DNA of 64,000 bases from Phorcus lineatus (GCA_921293015.1 OV121094.1:38128054-38192053); one strand, 5' to 3'; shown: positions 41,420 through 53,385, counted from the stretch's first letter. Notes: generated by a model from the letters alone, not told the origin. Numbers and translations: made by a program.

Positions 41420-41580
41420 ATGAGGTAATGTGTTTTTTGGATTAAAACGTCCTTAAAAAACTATGATGCTTCATTTATATAGGGGAATAATGTTTATAAA
41501 GATTGAGTAGGTGTAAAGGATAGTACTTCGATTTTCATGTAAAAAGAGAAAAACGCTTGATACTAAAAGGTTGCAAGGAG
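41420..41580. repeat. Dispersed repeat family B, copy 2
   Basis: Matches 23590-23840 in the same orientation, through GATTGAGTAGGT and CTTCGATTTTCATGTA, with an internal deletion before ACTAAAAGGTTGCAAG. It lies just upstream of the mariner remnant, so it might be target DNA or part of an older element. Confidence 0.6.
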
Positions 41581-41639
41581 AGGACTTTTTTCTTCCATTT
41601 AAAAATTTCGCTACCTCAATATGTTCTTTTTTGTTGTTA

Positions 41640-42500
41640 GATAAGTTCATTGAAGTGTATTTGAATATATAAAACAGAATCGATTTTTATTTTGCTTCTC
41701 AATACGATATTTGTATATAGTAGTATATTTGTAGAATGTATTTGCCTTTGCGGTAGAAGTCTTTTGACTGATGCCTCAGTAGCTGACTTGAGTTCATCAT
41801 CATCGCCAAATCTTGTACCACGCAAATGTGATGTCAATTACGAAACAGATAGACGTCGCTTGAGGCCAGATCTGGACTGTAGGAAGGATGGTTTAGTTGT
41901 TCAAAGCCACATTGTTGAAATGCAGTCTGTGCAGTGCTACTATTGTGCACTGGAGCGTTGTTATGAAGAATAATAACTCCAGCAGTGAACATGTCTCGCC
42001 TCTTCTTCTTAATCACCGCACTCAGTTGCTTCAACAAGTCAGAATAGTGGGCCCCGGTTATTGTAGTTTTAGATGGTTTATAGTCTATAAGTACCACGCC
42101 CCTTCAATGCGAGAAAATCGTCGCCATGATCATGCCAGCAGAAGGCTGAGTTCTGAACTTCTTGGGTGAAGCAGAGTGCTTATGCATCCATTGTATGGAT
42201 TCTTGCTTGGTTTCACGATCCCAGTGATGAAATCACGTTTTATCCCTTGTAAATAGACATTCACGAAAGTTATAAGGATCAGTATTGTAGTGGTCCAAGG
42301 GAGCAGAACTTGATTTAACCATTGGTGTCGATCTTGGACATCTTGGACATGTGCAAGTGCTCATCGATTATGGTGCAAACACTTCAATGAGAAATGCCAC
42401 ATTCTGAAGATATCTGGTCCACCTTTATTCTATGATCGGACATAATGAAGCCGTGCAATGATAGATTTCAACTTGTAAAATTTGAACATAAGTCTCAACA
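41640..42500 (-). pseudogene. Decayed mariner transposase (nearly full length)
   Basis: Minus-strand remnant of a mariner-family transposase (DD34D type). Pieces recognised from N to C are SSECGISH then SVCTII and HLHMSKM (second helix-turn-helix, about 42415-42340), FHHWDRETKQESIQWMHKHSASPKKFRTQP (about 42235-42150; the WVHH..PETK..S.QW region after the first catalytic Asp), VVLIDYKPSKTTITGAHYSDLLKQL (about 42090-42020), HNNAPVHNS (second catalytic motif, Asp changed to Asn, about 41955), PSYSPDLASSDVYLF (third Asp retained) and SHLRGTRFGDDDELK at the C-terminus. In-frame stops occur at the DETW position, after SH in the helix-turn-helix and at the start of the VVLIDY segment. Clear terminal repeats were not found. 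Inactive. Confidence 0.9.
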
Positions 42501-42848
42501 ATATTCTCGCTTTTAATTCTTTTATTCTGTAAGGATCATACACATGTATTATACGTCCAAGGTGTATCGATCAATAGTCTACAATTGTTAAGGCAAGTAG
42601 GCTTGTACGATTCTGTGATTGAGAAGGAACAGTATCAATTACACGTCGAAGGAAGGCTGAATTAACAGAAATATATATAAGTATCGCAAATATTACCCTT
42701 CATTAATGCAATTACAGTAGCAGATGAGATTTCAGTTAAATAAAAAGAAAGTTGTTGTTTTCTGTGTTTAGATTTCAGATTTCAGACCAATTCATCAGGG
42801 CTCATTATCGAATTCGACCACAGGAAATGGTGAAACTATCATTACATA
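42501..42848. other. Spacer between mariner and Tc1-type elements
   Basis: No coding motif seen. It may include the 5' UTR and end of the mariner remnant, whose terminal repeat I could not define. Confidence 0.4.
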
Positions 42849-42872
42849 CTATCCAAAAAAAGAAACGCATAG
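42849..42872 (+). repeat. Left terminal inverted repeat of the Tc1-type element
   Basis: Starts CTATCCAAAAAAAG, ends GCATAG, and pairs with 44327-44350. The first 14 bases are identical between the two ends, and the inner part has a few mismatches. Confidence 0.9.
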
Positions 42873-43004
42873 CCAGGAGAAATTGTTGTATTTTCAAACC
42901 CATATAAATTCAAAGGAAATGAAGTTACTAGTGTGATTTTTACATCAGATTGATTTAAGGAGATATCAATTAACAAAATTACGTAAAAAGATTAGATATG
43001 GCTT

Positions 43005-44026
43005 TCACAATATTTCACAGACGTCCGTAGAAAGTCCGTATCTGTTGTGGCCACCTTTTGCGTTGATGATGGTTCTCACCCGCCTTGGCATTGACTGGAT
43101 TAGACGCTATATGGTTGGTTTTGGAATCGTCTGCCACTCCTGCTGCACAAAAAGAGCCAGTTCTGTGGCTGTGGCTGTTGTTTACGCTGACGAAGATGTC
43201 GATCAAGTTCATCCCAAAGATGCTCAATTGGGTTCAAATCTTGGTAACGAGACGGCCATTGGAACTTATTAATGTTGTTTCTGGCGAGGAAATCTGCAGC
43301 GACTCGTCCAGCATGTGGCCTGGCGTTGTCCTGCTGGAACAGTTCACGTTGGACGGCAATAACGGGCAGGAGGTGTGGCTGCAGGATGTTGTCTCTGTAG
43401 CGTACTGCCGTCAAATTTCCATGAACGTGGATTAAATTGGTGCGACCAGTGAACAATATCACCGCCCACATCATAACGTTGCTTCCACCAAATCTGTCAA
43501 CCTCAAGAACACAGTTTCGACGTCAGTAAGCACGGTTTCTGCCATCTCGCCTCCGATATAGGAACCTGGATTCATCACTGAACCAAACTAGTAGGCGCTA
43601 GTTGCGAAGATTCCAAACACCCACTACGTTACACCAATGAAGTCGATTGACACTGTATTGACGACGTAGAACGTTGCCAACGTAGGCTCTCCTGGCTCTC
43701 AATCCATGCTCCCTCAACCTGTTCCGTACAGTCTTGCTTGAAATTCTTCTCAGTCCTGGTATGATGCCTGCAGTACTCTCGGCAGTAGTTGTGCGGTAAC
43801 GCAAATGAATGCCCCGGATGTAACGATCTTGAGCTGGTGTGGTGACACATGGCCTTCCTGGACGAGGACTCTCATTTGTCGTGTTGGTCTGGAAGAACCT
43901 GGCGAAAGGTCTTAAAATGGTGCTCTGGCTAACATGGAGACGTCCTGCCACCAAAGATTGGGACTCTCCAGCTTGAAGTCTTCCGATGGCGATGTTTCTT
44001 GTTATAGCGTCAAGACGTGCCACCAT
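43005..44026 (-). pseudogene. Tc1-type transposase, full length with few lesions
   Basis: Encodes a DD34E transposase of about 340 codons, the family's usual length. The start is placed at the ATG whose first base is 44026 (protein MVARLDAITRNIA...), because family members start there; the frame is open 12 codons further upstream. The N-terminus has the paired helix-turn-helix (IGRLQAGESQSLVAGRLHVS, then SPRPGRP as GRPR-type hook and ISSKTVRNRLREHGL). The catalytic motifs are FSDESRF (first Asp, about 43560), QQDNARPHAGRVA (second Asp, about 43345) and NPIEHLWDELDRHLRQR (Glu), with 34 residues between the second Asp and the Glu. Lesions are TAG at 43598-43600, TGA at 43523-43525, a frameshift within a CAGCCA repeat near 43160-43185, and TAG at 43107-43109. 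The C-terminus RRVRTIINAKGGHNRY is then readable. Confidence 0.95.
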
Positions 44027-44326
44027 GGAGTGTCTTATAATCAATCTCCAAACAAGTGGCAAATCCGAATGCAGAATCTCTTTTTATAGCCACACACTCC
44101 GTGCATTTTCCACAAAAGTTTCACGTGCGTAATTGCACGTGTTGCGTTGTGGCGAAGCGATTTTGATTTACCATTAAAATGTTCACAAAAGTCAACATTT
44201 CCATGTAAGTTTCATTTTTGGAAAAGCAACCGAAAGCAACTTGTCAGTATCATCAATATCATTACTTTTTTGGACAATAAAAATGATACAAATAAAAATA
44301 TTTCGATTTCAATTATGAAAAATCAC

Positions 44327-44350
44327 CTATGCATAACTTTTTTTGGATAG
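44327..44350 (-). repeat. Right terminal inverted repeat of the Tc1-type element
   Basis: Inverted copy of the left end. The outer 14 bases are identical, and GCATAG is also shared. A TA dinucleotide follows immediately. Confidence 0.9.
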
Positions 44351-44616
44351 TATGTATCTTTCAGCAAAAGGACTTTTTCATTTGCTTTTCCTTCAAAAAT
44401 CATTCTGGCTGTTGTAAATGTTGGGAATTGTGATTTACTGACATTAATTGGGAATTCGTTTTATACGATAATGTATGATATTATATCTAATGCACAACGT
44501 CACTGTATATTTGTCCGTAGAAGGTCGTATACAGTTGATTTCTGGGTAAATGTGTGTTCGAGTTAGTATGGATCAAATAACAGCCACTATACATTCATAT
44601 ATATCAATGCCAAACT

Positions 44617-44628
44617 ATAATATATATG

Positions 44629-44686
<58 letters not shown>
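44617..44686. repeat. (AT)n microsatellite
   Basis: An AT dinucleotide run of about 70 bases, interrupted by TG at two places. The 86-codon frame across it (44626-44886) is a by-product of the repeat. Confidence 0.92.
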
Positions 44687-44688
<2 letters not shown>

Positions 44689-47600
44689 AATATTGATATC
44701 AATCTTCATTTTAAAGCGCATTATGACATTTTGTCTAGAATTGGCAATAATATGCTAAATGGTTGCCATGACCATATTAATTTTTCTCAAATCCATAGGA
44801 ATATCCAAGTACACGCGCACCTGGCTATCGGCAACTTGAAAGGCTTTCAATTTGTAAACAGAAACTCAGATTTCGACAGAAGTTAGTAACATCATCATTC
44901 AAAGTCGTGTGTGGCCCATGTTGTTGCTAATGATTCCATCAGACAAACTGAAGTTGGCATATGAGACTTCCCTAGGAATAATGAAGGGCATCGTAAACTG
45001 ACATGTCAACAAATTGGATTTGTGAGAAAGTAATATGTTTCACCTCATCTAATGCCATCAATTAACTAACCTTACACGTTGCTTTAAAGATCATATTATG
45101 AAAGATCTTTCCCTTCTTCTGAATATTCTTAATTCGGTAAACGTTCTCCAAAATGTGTTAAAACTCATTACAACTGGTCTAAAAGTTTGCGTATGGAATA
45201 TATCTGTTGAAATACTTACATATTCCTATTAGCGTAAAATAATTAACCCTTTAATATCCTGATCAAGGCATCCCTACACAATCAGATTACTGGGTACTGA
45301 TGATAGTAAGGTCCGAATGACATCACGAGAAGAGCCTCTCTACAACACTAATAAATAATCTTGTACTGCTGCAGACATTTTTTAATTACACAATTACCGA
45401 CTAAAGTATAGAAATATCTGGTTTTCGATCTTCAAAATTTTTCCAAAAACATGACATGAACGTAGTACTGACATAAGTCTTGTCTGTGCGTTGGCTATGG
45501 TAATGCTGTTATGACATGTATTATTTTTCTCAAAACATCAAAAACTTGAGAATGCAGATTTTTTAACTTAACAGAGTCTTGTAAAGAGTTCTCATTAATT
45601 GTATACAAAGATAATTAAAAAATCTCTTATTTCTCTAGTTATACAAATAATGTTATGTATTGTTATCAGACGTATTACATGTGCTTGACATTTGCATATC
45701 AAATAATACGTACATACATACAGAAAACATATTAAAAAGGACAGGTATTTCAGGCACATCATTTTGGTGATCAGATAGACATGATCTAACTGGTAATACT
45801 CAAATAGCAGGTTGGACCTTATTAAGATTAGACCCAGGCAGACGTCACAATGAAAAAGAGATAGTTTTCCCTGGGGCATCGTATCAAAATTATGATTCCC
45901 AATATGATTGACCTTGGTAGTAAACGAAACTTTTTATCGATATTGTAACATGACTTGTAGTTATTAGAAGTCAAGAGCGAACTATGTTTGTGCATACTTA
46001 TTTCTGTGTGGAAAGGACTTTGCGAGTGTTCCATTATTGTGAGAGGAGTGGTAAGGTCTACCTAAATGTGCTTTACCTTCGTAATTAAAATACATAAAAG
46101 TGTACAGAATATACTAAATAGCGACATTTGTAATAGAAAGATATTACATTATACCTATTTAATTCTATACAAGAATAACATCTATAAAGCTCATCGATAA
46201 ATATCGTACATTCCCAGGAACAAAAGTTTAACAATAGTGACATTCATGACATAACATTGTGACGTCAAAACGGTTGGCCTTTGTCACGTCAAATAATGGG
46301 AAAGGCATTCGAGAGAAAGCGGCCACAACGAACAAAGAGGCAATCCTCGCCTTAGCTTATTTCCGGCATTGTCATTCAACACAGAGTTATCTTTCAAATG
46401 TACCAATCAGAATGGAAAATACAACGAAGCCTTGTTACAATACATATTGTCGTAGACGTTGATTAATGTGTAAGTTACGAACAGGTTTCAATGATTGAAA
46501 CTACTGAGGCTCTATTGCAACACCTGAAGTGTTTTATCTGTGCCAAAGCCTGCAAACCTATATTAACAATTTAACCGTTAAAATTTGCTGAAAGGACATC
46601 TATATTTGATTTGTATGTATAAATATCTAGTTGTTTAACGTTAGTCTCTTCTTACACTTTTATGGTCGCTGATACTTATGTACATACTGTGTTGTGAGAT
46701 TTCGATAACAGAAACATCTCTTTCTCTGTCATATTGTGTCAAAATGTGTAGCCAAATGTAAAAGAAATAGGTGAGAAACTAAAATTTTGAAAGTAATTAC
46801 AAAATCAATTTAAAGACGTCCAAGAAATGTAATTGTACAAATGAAAGTTACAGTGATGTAATTGAATAATTGTCGTTTGTTGCACTTCTATCTACAAACA
46901 CTTAAGAATATAACATTAATATCATTAGCCGCTTTTTACAACTTGTTTTCAAATTTAAGGGCTCTTAACTATTCTGTAATCTAATTTAATCAGTAAGACA
47001 AGATTTTCTGGATAACAACTTAATTAAGACTAAAAAGCAACAGCTACGCTAAATGGGATTAGCTTAAATTAAGGTTATGTAATATTTAGTACGTTGTATT
47101 TGAAGGAGAAATAGATTTCTCAGCAATATTTGCATCTTTAAATATGATAATGAGTTTACCGAATTTCCAGGTTTTAACACCAGTTAAGATATATAGTCGG
47201 CTATAATGTCTAAAAACAAATGCTTGCCGCTACATGACAATGTCCCCGCCGCTTATATTGAATTAAATGACATAAATTCACCAGTTTTGATAATTAGTGG
47301 AAGTCATGATATGCTAAACAGTTGTGTAGACCATGAAATTGTCTTTTGTCACACATTTTCATAAAGGTCTAAAGAGTTTTGAGGTAGCAAAAATATATTC
47401 TCAGAAGAGGCGTCAGTGAAGGTATTGCCTCATATGCAGTGTGGTACCATATTTCTTGATTTTGGACAGTTCATTAAATGTACTCGTAATGTTGACATGA
47501 GATTGAAAAGTGCAAATAGTGCTCTGATGACCTTAAAAATGAGATAAAGGTAAACATAGTTGACAGTTGCCACTTTATTCCGTAATGTAAACTGTCCCCA

Positions 47601-47846
47601 ACTGTGGAGACATTTGATGTAACGGTTCATGAGGTATTGCATTTACAATATTGTAGCAAATGGGTAAAGTGCGGTGGTGTACTTTAAAATACGGTCACCA
47701 TAATTGACTAGTGTCTGCAGAATCTCCAAATGGAGGCTGCCTCTAATAGGCGACATTGGGGTGCAACGGTCCGGATGGTATTGCGTTCATTTCGCATGTT
47801 AAAGCGGTGTATGACTTTGTAAATAAGTCCCAACCGGCAGGTATAA
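44687..47846. other. Non-coding sequence, nothing firmly recognised
   Basis: No gene recognised. A slightly more GC-rich patch at 46255-46440 contains a CRE octamer (46260-46267) and a 67-codon frame without motifs. Confidence 0.5.
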
Positions 47847-48066
47847 AGACGTCTACAAAATATTTTAAGTACGTCTACACAAGACGTTGAAAATACGTCT
47901 AAATTTAGTCTAGAAACAAGCTTAGAAGACGTTCAATCCTGTATGTTGTTTAAACGTCTAAACTAGAAACCAAGTAGACGTTTAATAGAGGTTTAATGGA
48001 TGTTTAGTAGACGTCTTAACATGTTTCATGTAGCGGATGTCTTTTGGACGTAAATCAGACGACATG
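47847..48066. repeat. AGACGT/ACGTCT-rich degenerate repeat
   Basis: AGACGT or its complement ACGTCT recurs about nine times in 220 bases (around 47847, 47871, 47882, 47895, 47927, 47954, 47976 and 48008, then weaker matches at 48047 and 48056). Many occurrences are flanked as TAGACGTTT or ACGTCTAAA, with TAGAAAC strings between them. The motif is palindromic when doubled (AGACGTCT at 47847 and 48009). No reading frame explains it. Confidence 0.7.
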
Positions 48067-50035
48067 TCTTGTAATTGGACTGTTCGGAAAGAATGTATAT
48101 GTCAGGTATGATAATATTGGCGATGGCATTATGAAATTGATTTTATGATTACTCCATCAAATATATCTAATACGACAAACTACATCTGACCATCTGAATG
48201 ACTAGTATTGAGCAGCAAGAAAATAACTATGACCAAGGAAAAAAAGACCCCGCAGAGTATACCTTTTCCAGTGGAGATACGAACATGGATAACTAATTTT
48301 CCTTAGGTGCAAATTAGAATATTGTTAAACAGCCAAAATACATACAATACAAACATTGTCAACTCTATTTTACTCTGAGTTCAATTTGTTCAAATTTAAA
48401 GCTAATAAACAACAGTTACATTTAATGTGTTGAGCTCAAATGTAAACATATTTAATATAAAGTACTTTGGTGTGTTCAATCTTAATAACATAATGTTTTG
48501 ATGCAAATCATGAAGCTGGTCACGGACGACATCTCGAATATCGTCTGAATATCGTAACAAACATTATATTTCTATTGTACATGTTTAGTGTCGAACTATG
48601 TTATGTTCATTATTATGTCTGTCTTAACTTTGCAGTGCGTTTTACGAGTCTCAAGACAAATACATTTTCAATTAGGTCGACATTTGTTTACCTTAAATGT
48701 TTTAATATGTTTGATTTTTGATAAATGACAATTCATATTCAGTCTCACAAGAAGAAGTTAATTGATTTCGTATATTTATCGACAGAAAGCCTACAGTGAC
48801 ATTGTAATGATGGAATCATGTCAATGGATAAGCCTGCTGATACATTCTTTTATCAAATATAAATAATGCCCTTAGAAAATAGCTTTCTTAATCAACCTTC
48901 TAAATATAGATACCAATGTTTGAAGAAAACCTATTTGGATTGTGTTGCTTATTCAGGTGGTATAAACGGTTAAATCAATAGCCAGGAGACACATCTTCAT
49001 CTCTATTTTCAGATACTTATACAAGAAATAATAATAAAGTTTCAAAATGGCTTATAATTAGTAATCTGTTGCTAATGTCGACTATCTTATCTGTGTGTAT
49101 CAAAAATAATGTTCTTATTCATACGACATTTAACCTTTGTCGGATTATACCACAGTAGTCAATTTACAATGTTTACTCTGCAAACCTTTGTGAATAGTTT
49201 AGTACAATGATAGGTACCGCCCTACACAAAATGTAGCTCATTTGAGCTAATGAGATGTTAATATGGCCATTCCGCATTATTTATCATTCTTTTTATAACA
49301 TTATGGCACAATAACCAAACTTACATCAATCTTATATCGAAACTTGCATGTACAGTATATGACCGATAGTATCTTAAAAAAATATTTTTGATACTCAAAA
49401 CGATTTAAAAGTAAACTTTTTCTTTCGATAAAAGCTCATCCAAGAACCTCAAAAGAGTCATGTTAGTCCGTTATTATTGCCATAAAACTTTTCGTGTTCT
49501 TTAAAAGTGCCCTAATAATCTAAAAGCCACGATATCGTTTTTAACATTTCTTATCAATTTTTTTCTAATATCGAACAGCCTATATAAGATCCAAAGAAAC
49601 AATTTTTCATACTTCACAATCATTACACACACCTGTCCTTGTGCACAAGAAGCTGTTCTGTTTAAGACTTTAAAAAAAACCTATATCTCTCTTTATCGTT
49701 TTCTTAAAAAAATATGATATTTATTTTTAATCATGTAAAGTCGAGTGCGAACTTTTTAAAATAAATTTTCTGCCACATCCGTCGTACACATGATTTTGCA
49801 TTTCTTCCATTCAGAGGTTGGCACAAAAATGGTATTTCTAATGTAATTAATCGATCTATTTGATTTGATACTTGAAGCATATGTATGTATGTAGCTCCTA
49901 GATGATGATGTGCTTGCACTATTTTGCGGCTTACCTGTTGACATTCCAGGCCTCCATACTACTGCAGCAAGGCAAATTATAGTCATTGAATTTTGAAATT
50001 TATATAAAACATCTGAACAAATATTTCTGAACTGC
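48067..50035. other. AT-rich non-coding sequence
   Basis: No gene confirmed. On the minus strand at 49986-49935 there is an ATG followed by 17 open codons and a strong donor-like CAACAG|GTAAGC, noted as a possible first exon only. Confidence 0.45.
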
Positions 50036-50149
50036 TCTTGCTGTTAATACTGTATTGTGCACTGCATTAAATTGAATGCCTTGTAAATATCCTCTGTACA
50101 TCTTCAACTGCCTTTGGAGGAAATAAAGAAATTCATACATTCATTCATT
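50036..50149 (+). mobile_element. Probable LINE or SINE 3' tail with CATT repeat
   Basis: The segment GCCTTTGGAGGAAATAAAGAA followed by ATTCATACATTCATTCATT resembles the 3' ends of molluscan retroposons, in which a short conserved UTR and AATAAA run into a CATT/ATTC tandem tail. No coding part is visible upstream, so if correct this is a severely 5'-truncated copy. A chance AATAAA next to a microsatellite is the alternative. Confidence 0.5.
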
Positions 50150-53100
50150 ATCATATCGCCATTGAAATAATTTATCCTTCTTTATCGACACTTGTATTTA
50201 GAAATTCCTAGTGATGATGTTGTGTTTGAATAAAATTATTGTTCCATCTGCGTGAGTATTCATAACCGGACTTCTAATATCAGAAATGTAAAATAAAAAT
50301 ACATATGAACGTGTGACTCATTATTTGTTTTAAGTGGCCCTTACAAATCATAAAACTGTTTTACTAGTATACTGATCTTATACATCAATCTAGAAACGAA
50401 AATGTAATATATGTAATGTAATATATTTCTGTAAACCATGCATTCGTTTTTTAGGGACAATTCTTAATCTGAGATGTTGTTAGAGCTTGTAAACTTTAAT
50501 CATTTGTAAATGGGCTGGCCATATAAGCAATTAACTTCTTTGAATTGACTCTCCAAAAACATGCCATAAGAAAGCAACATAAATTCACAACCATTAACGT
50601 TTCTTATCAACGATTAATTTGCTCTTTTTTTGCAAATTTCCAAACAATATAGGTGGCCGGCTGTGGTTTTACTTGTTATGTAATCATTTACTGAACAACT
50701 ACAAGTGATCGGCTTGAGAATTCACATTTTTGACCCTCTGAAAGTAATACATATACCCTTAACTAATGTTTCTTTGGAGAAATTTGAAGAAAATAATATT
50801 TGAATTAATACGTCATACTGTCGCTTTGAAGAGTTTGGGATGTTGCTTCCTCACTTGACACCCAGAAAAGTAAGCATTTAATATAGCTTGAACTAGCCCT
50901 GGACTGCTGTTACGCCAAGCATAACATGATTTTTCAATGAACACTCTATTGAAGAAAAGAAGGGGTTTTGTCTTATTCATTAGCAAGGAATTATAAAGGA
51001 AACGTCTAGCTCTATCAACGGTAAGATTAGAAATAAACAATGTCAATACCGTTATACCACACATTTAAAGAAGTCTCCTAAAACAAATGCCGAAACTGAA
51101 TTTAAGTTCAAATACTTTAAATGTGTCAACAAATTTGGGGGTTTTGTTTGCTACTCTGAATCAAATTTAAAAGTGCTCTCCAAACTCTCATAACTGTGTA
51201 AAAAAAATTATGCTTCCGGATGGTTGTATCGGGACAAAGACTTGAAGTTACTAATTTTACAGTATTGAATAAGCTTAGTCACTACAGCAGTATCGTTATC
51301 ATTATGATCAACAGTGTGTTTGGTTTTCGAATGACCTTTGTAGCTGATGTGTATGTTAGTTTGAAAACAAACATAATAAAGCGACTTCTCAAGATATGTC
51401 TGGTAACCAAGACATCAAGTGTATTTTTGCGAAATATCATAAATTATTTTTAAAAAAAATTATATATCATGCTTCTTTCCTTCATGTATAAATTTCCATT
51501 ATTGATGTCTTTGTATGCAGACTATGGCTATTTGTATGTGTTCAAATGTATTTTTCATGCCTTATGTACCAGCCTTTTATCATGTTGCATTTATATATCA
51601 ACACAAATGATATTCATATTTACATATTCTTGTAGAGGAGTTTACACTTTCTACAATAAGCTATTATGATGTTAATGTAACTTGAATAGTTTGGGAGATA
51701 AAGCCATTTTAGCGTAGCCGGGAAACATAACTTGCTAGCAAATGATTGATGTGAGGTTAATATTCCTTTGTTTATCTGTACTTATTTACTTCTTTAAATG
51801 ACTTAAAGTATAACCCTTACTATCCCCCATCCCTTTACTTGTATAAGCTCTGCTATAACTATTGTTATTTGTTTAGTCACTAAAGTTGTCATCAGGGATC
51901 ATCTAAAGTACCCTATACTTGTTGTTTATTACTCCCTATTTAGTCCCTATCAGTCCACCTGCCCAGCTTGTCCCCTGTAACCTCACGCCAGTGTTTGATC
52001 TGTTCTGTACTCTCGTTAACACGGGAATGAGCCTTGTCCTGTTGTTACAAGGTGTGATGTTTATTCTTGCCGATATGAAATATCTATATGTGTTTTTAAT
52101 ACAAAATGGCAATGAGCTTTTTAGTAACTTTTCGTTTGAATTGTACCTATCAACAATAATGTTCACACTAAATGAATATATCCTTTAAAAAGCAAGAACG
52201 AAATTCCATCATATGAAATGCTTTACATACCTAACACAAGAAAGAAATCAATATTAATTGAATAATCACACAAGAGTTAAAAAGGTTTATTGCCTACCCA
52301 AAGGGGACACTTTTCTACTATTTTAAGATTGTCGTATAAGAAATGCTAATAGACATTTATAGCAGTAAGGCCTCCCAGACATCACTTCAGGAAGTTTATT
52401 ACCCAAATAAATAGTGGTTCGACTCAGTTGTTTATCTAATTTTACCTATTTCCTATCTTCCCCCGCATGGCTTTGACTTGCTACAGAATCCCAGTGTATG
52501 TAAAAGAACAACAGAGCGCTATCTTAATTTAAACTCTTTATATAGGTAGGTTGCCAAGTGGAGCAAGAGATTGCTGATGGTTGTTGATAACAAAGTGTTG
52601 AGTACATGAACGTACTTGATAATAATATGGTAAATAATAGTTGCGAATTTAGGCATAATATTGACATATGAAAAAAAGTATTAGATTATTGATATAGTTC
52701 TGCTTCTTGAACCTGAAGGCAAGGGATATCTGATTAGACAGTTTGTTAAGTTCTCAAGCTATATTTTTTAATGGAAATGATTGTATCATTCAATCAAACC
52801 TTAGTTAAACAAAATAGTTGTATCTAAGGGTTTTGTCAGTCTGATGATATTAAATGAAATGTTATGATTAGAAAAAGAAGATTACATAAAACAATTCTTT
52901 AAAGACTATCATTCGTTCATCCCGTCATGTCCCGATACCTCATAACCTAAATGGACATAAAACGTAGTAATTAAATGAGTAATGTGTTTTGGAATTGAGT
53001 TTATTAATATTATCATAGTTTGATTAAGTTTATTTCAACGAAATTTGAAATCTTGATGAGTTTTATTTTTATGGGGTTTCAAATTCAATACAAATGATAA

Positions 53101-53364
53101 CAGATATTTTTTTTAATCCAGTCATTATATGCTTAATCTATAATCAACCAACGCAAGGGTGTTTTTTCACAATTCACTTTCAAATACTGCAAGAGTCAAG
53201 TTGATCTTTCAACCATACTTCAGGTTCAAGATGTATTAATCAAATGGCAAAGTTAAAGTGAAAATCTAAGATATAAGCTCGTCTCATTCTTTGTGCTATA
53301 AAGAAAAATAGGTAAAAGATTTCTCCGAATTGTCTGCTTGAAAAACCCTTTAAGAGTTTATACT
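50150..53364. other. AT-rich non-coding sequence, nothing recognised
   Basis: Plus-strand frames at 51220-51453, 51469-51669 and 51919-52188 are rich in hydrophobic residues as expected for T-rich DNA, but show no signal peptide plus domain structure or splice context that would support a gene. Confidence 0.5.
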
Positions 53365-53385
53365 CTCTCGCGATTCTCGCGAGAG
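53365..53385. promoter_or_regulatory. TCTCGCGAGA palindrome / hairpin
   Basis: A perfect inverted repeat with 9-bp arms (CTCTCGCGA, spacer TTC, TCGCGAGAG) includes one exact TCTCGCGAGA at 53375-53384. In vertebrates this decamer is a promoter element bound by BANP, and the CGCG core is also recognised by Kaiso-type zinc-finger proteins. It stands out in very AT-rich, CpG-poor surroundings. No gene start is identified next to it. Confidence 0.4.

Larger units (their letters stand above)
42849..44350 (-). mobile_element. Complete Tc1-type DNA transposon, 1502 bp
   Basis: Both ends are present. The left end begins CTATCCAAAAAAAG and includes GCATAG a few bases further in; the right end is the inverted counterpart, reading CTATCCAAAAAAAG then GCATAG on the minus strand. 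The element is flanked on both sides by TA (42847-42848 and 44351-44352), the target duplication of the Tc1/mariner superfamily. The length and a single central transposase on the minus strand fit an autonomous Tc1-like element. The transposase retains all three catalytic residues but has three stops and one frameshift, so this copy is inactive by itself, though its ends could in principle still be recognised by a related transposase. Confidence 0.93.

Noticed and set aside
41692-42169. Plus-strand frames of about 90 codons at 41692-41973 and 41897-42169
   Set aside because: They are antisense to the mariner remnant and carry no motif of their own.
43045-43435. Plus-strand frames of 75-116 codons overlapping the Tc1-type element
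   Set aside because: They are antisense shadows of the transposase on the minus strand, whose motifs are unmistakable.
44626-44886. An 86-codon gene
   Set aside because: Its first third is translated AT microsatellite, and the rest has no motif.
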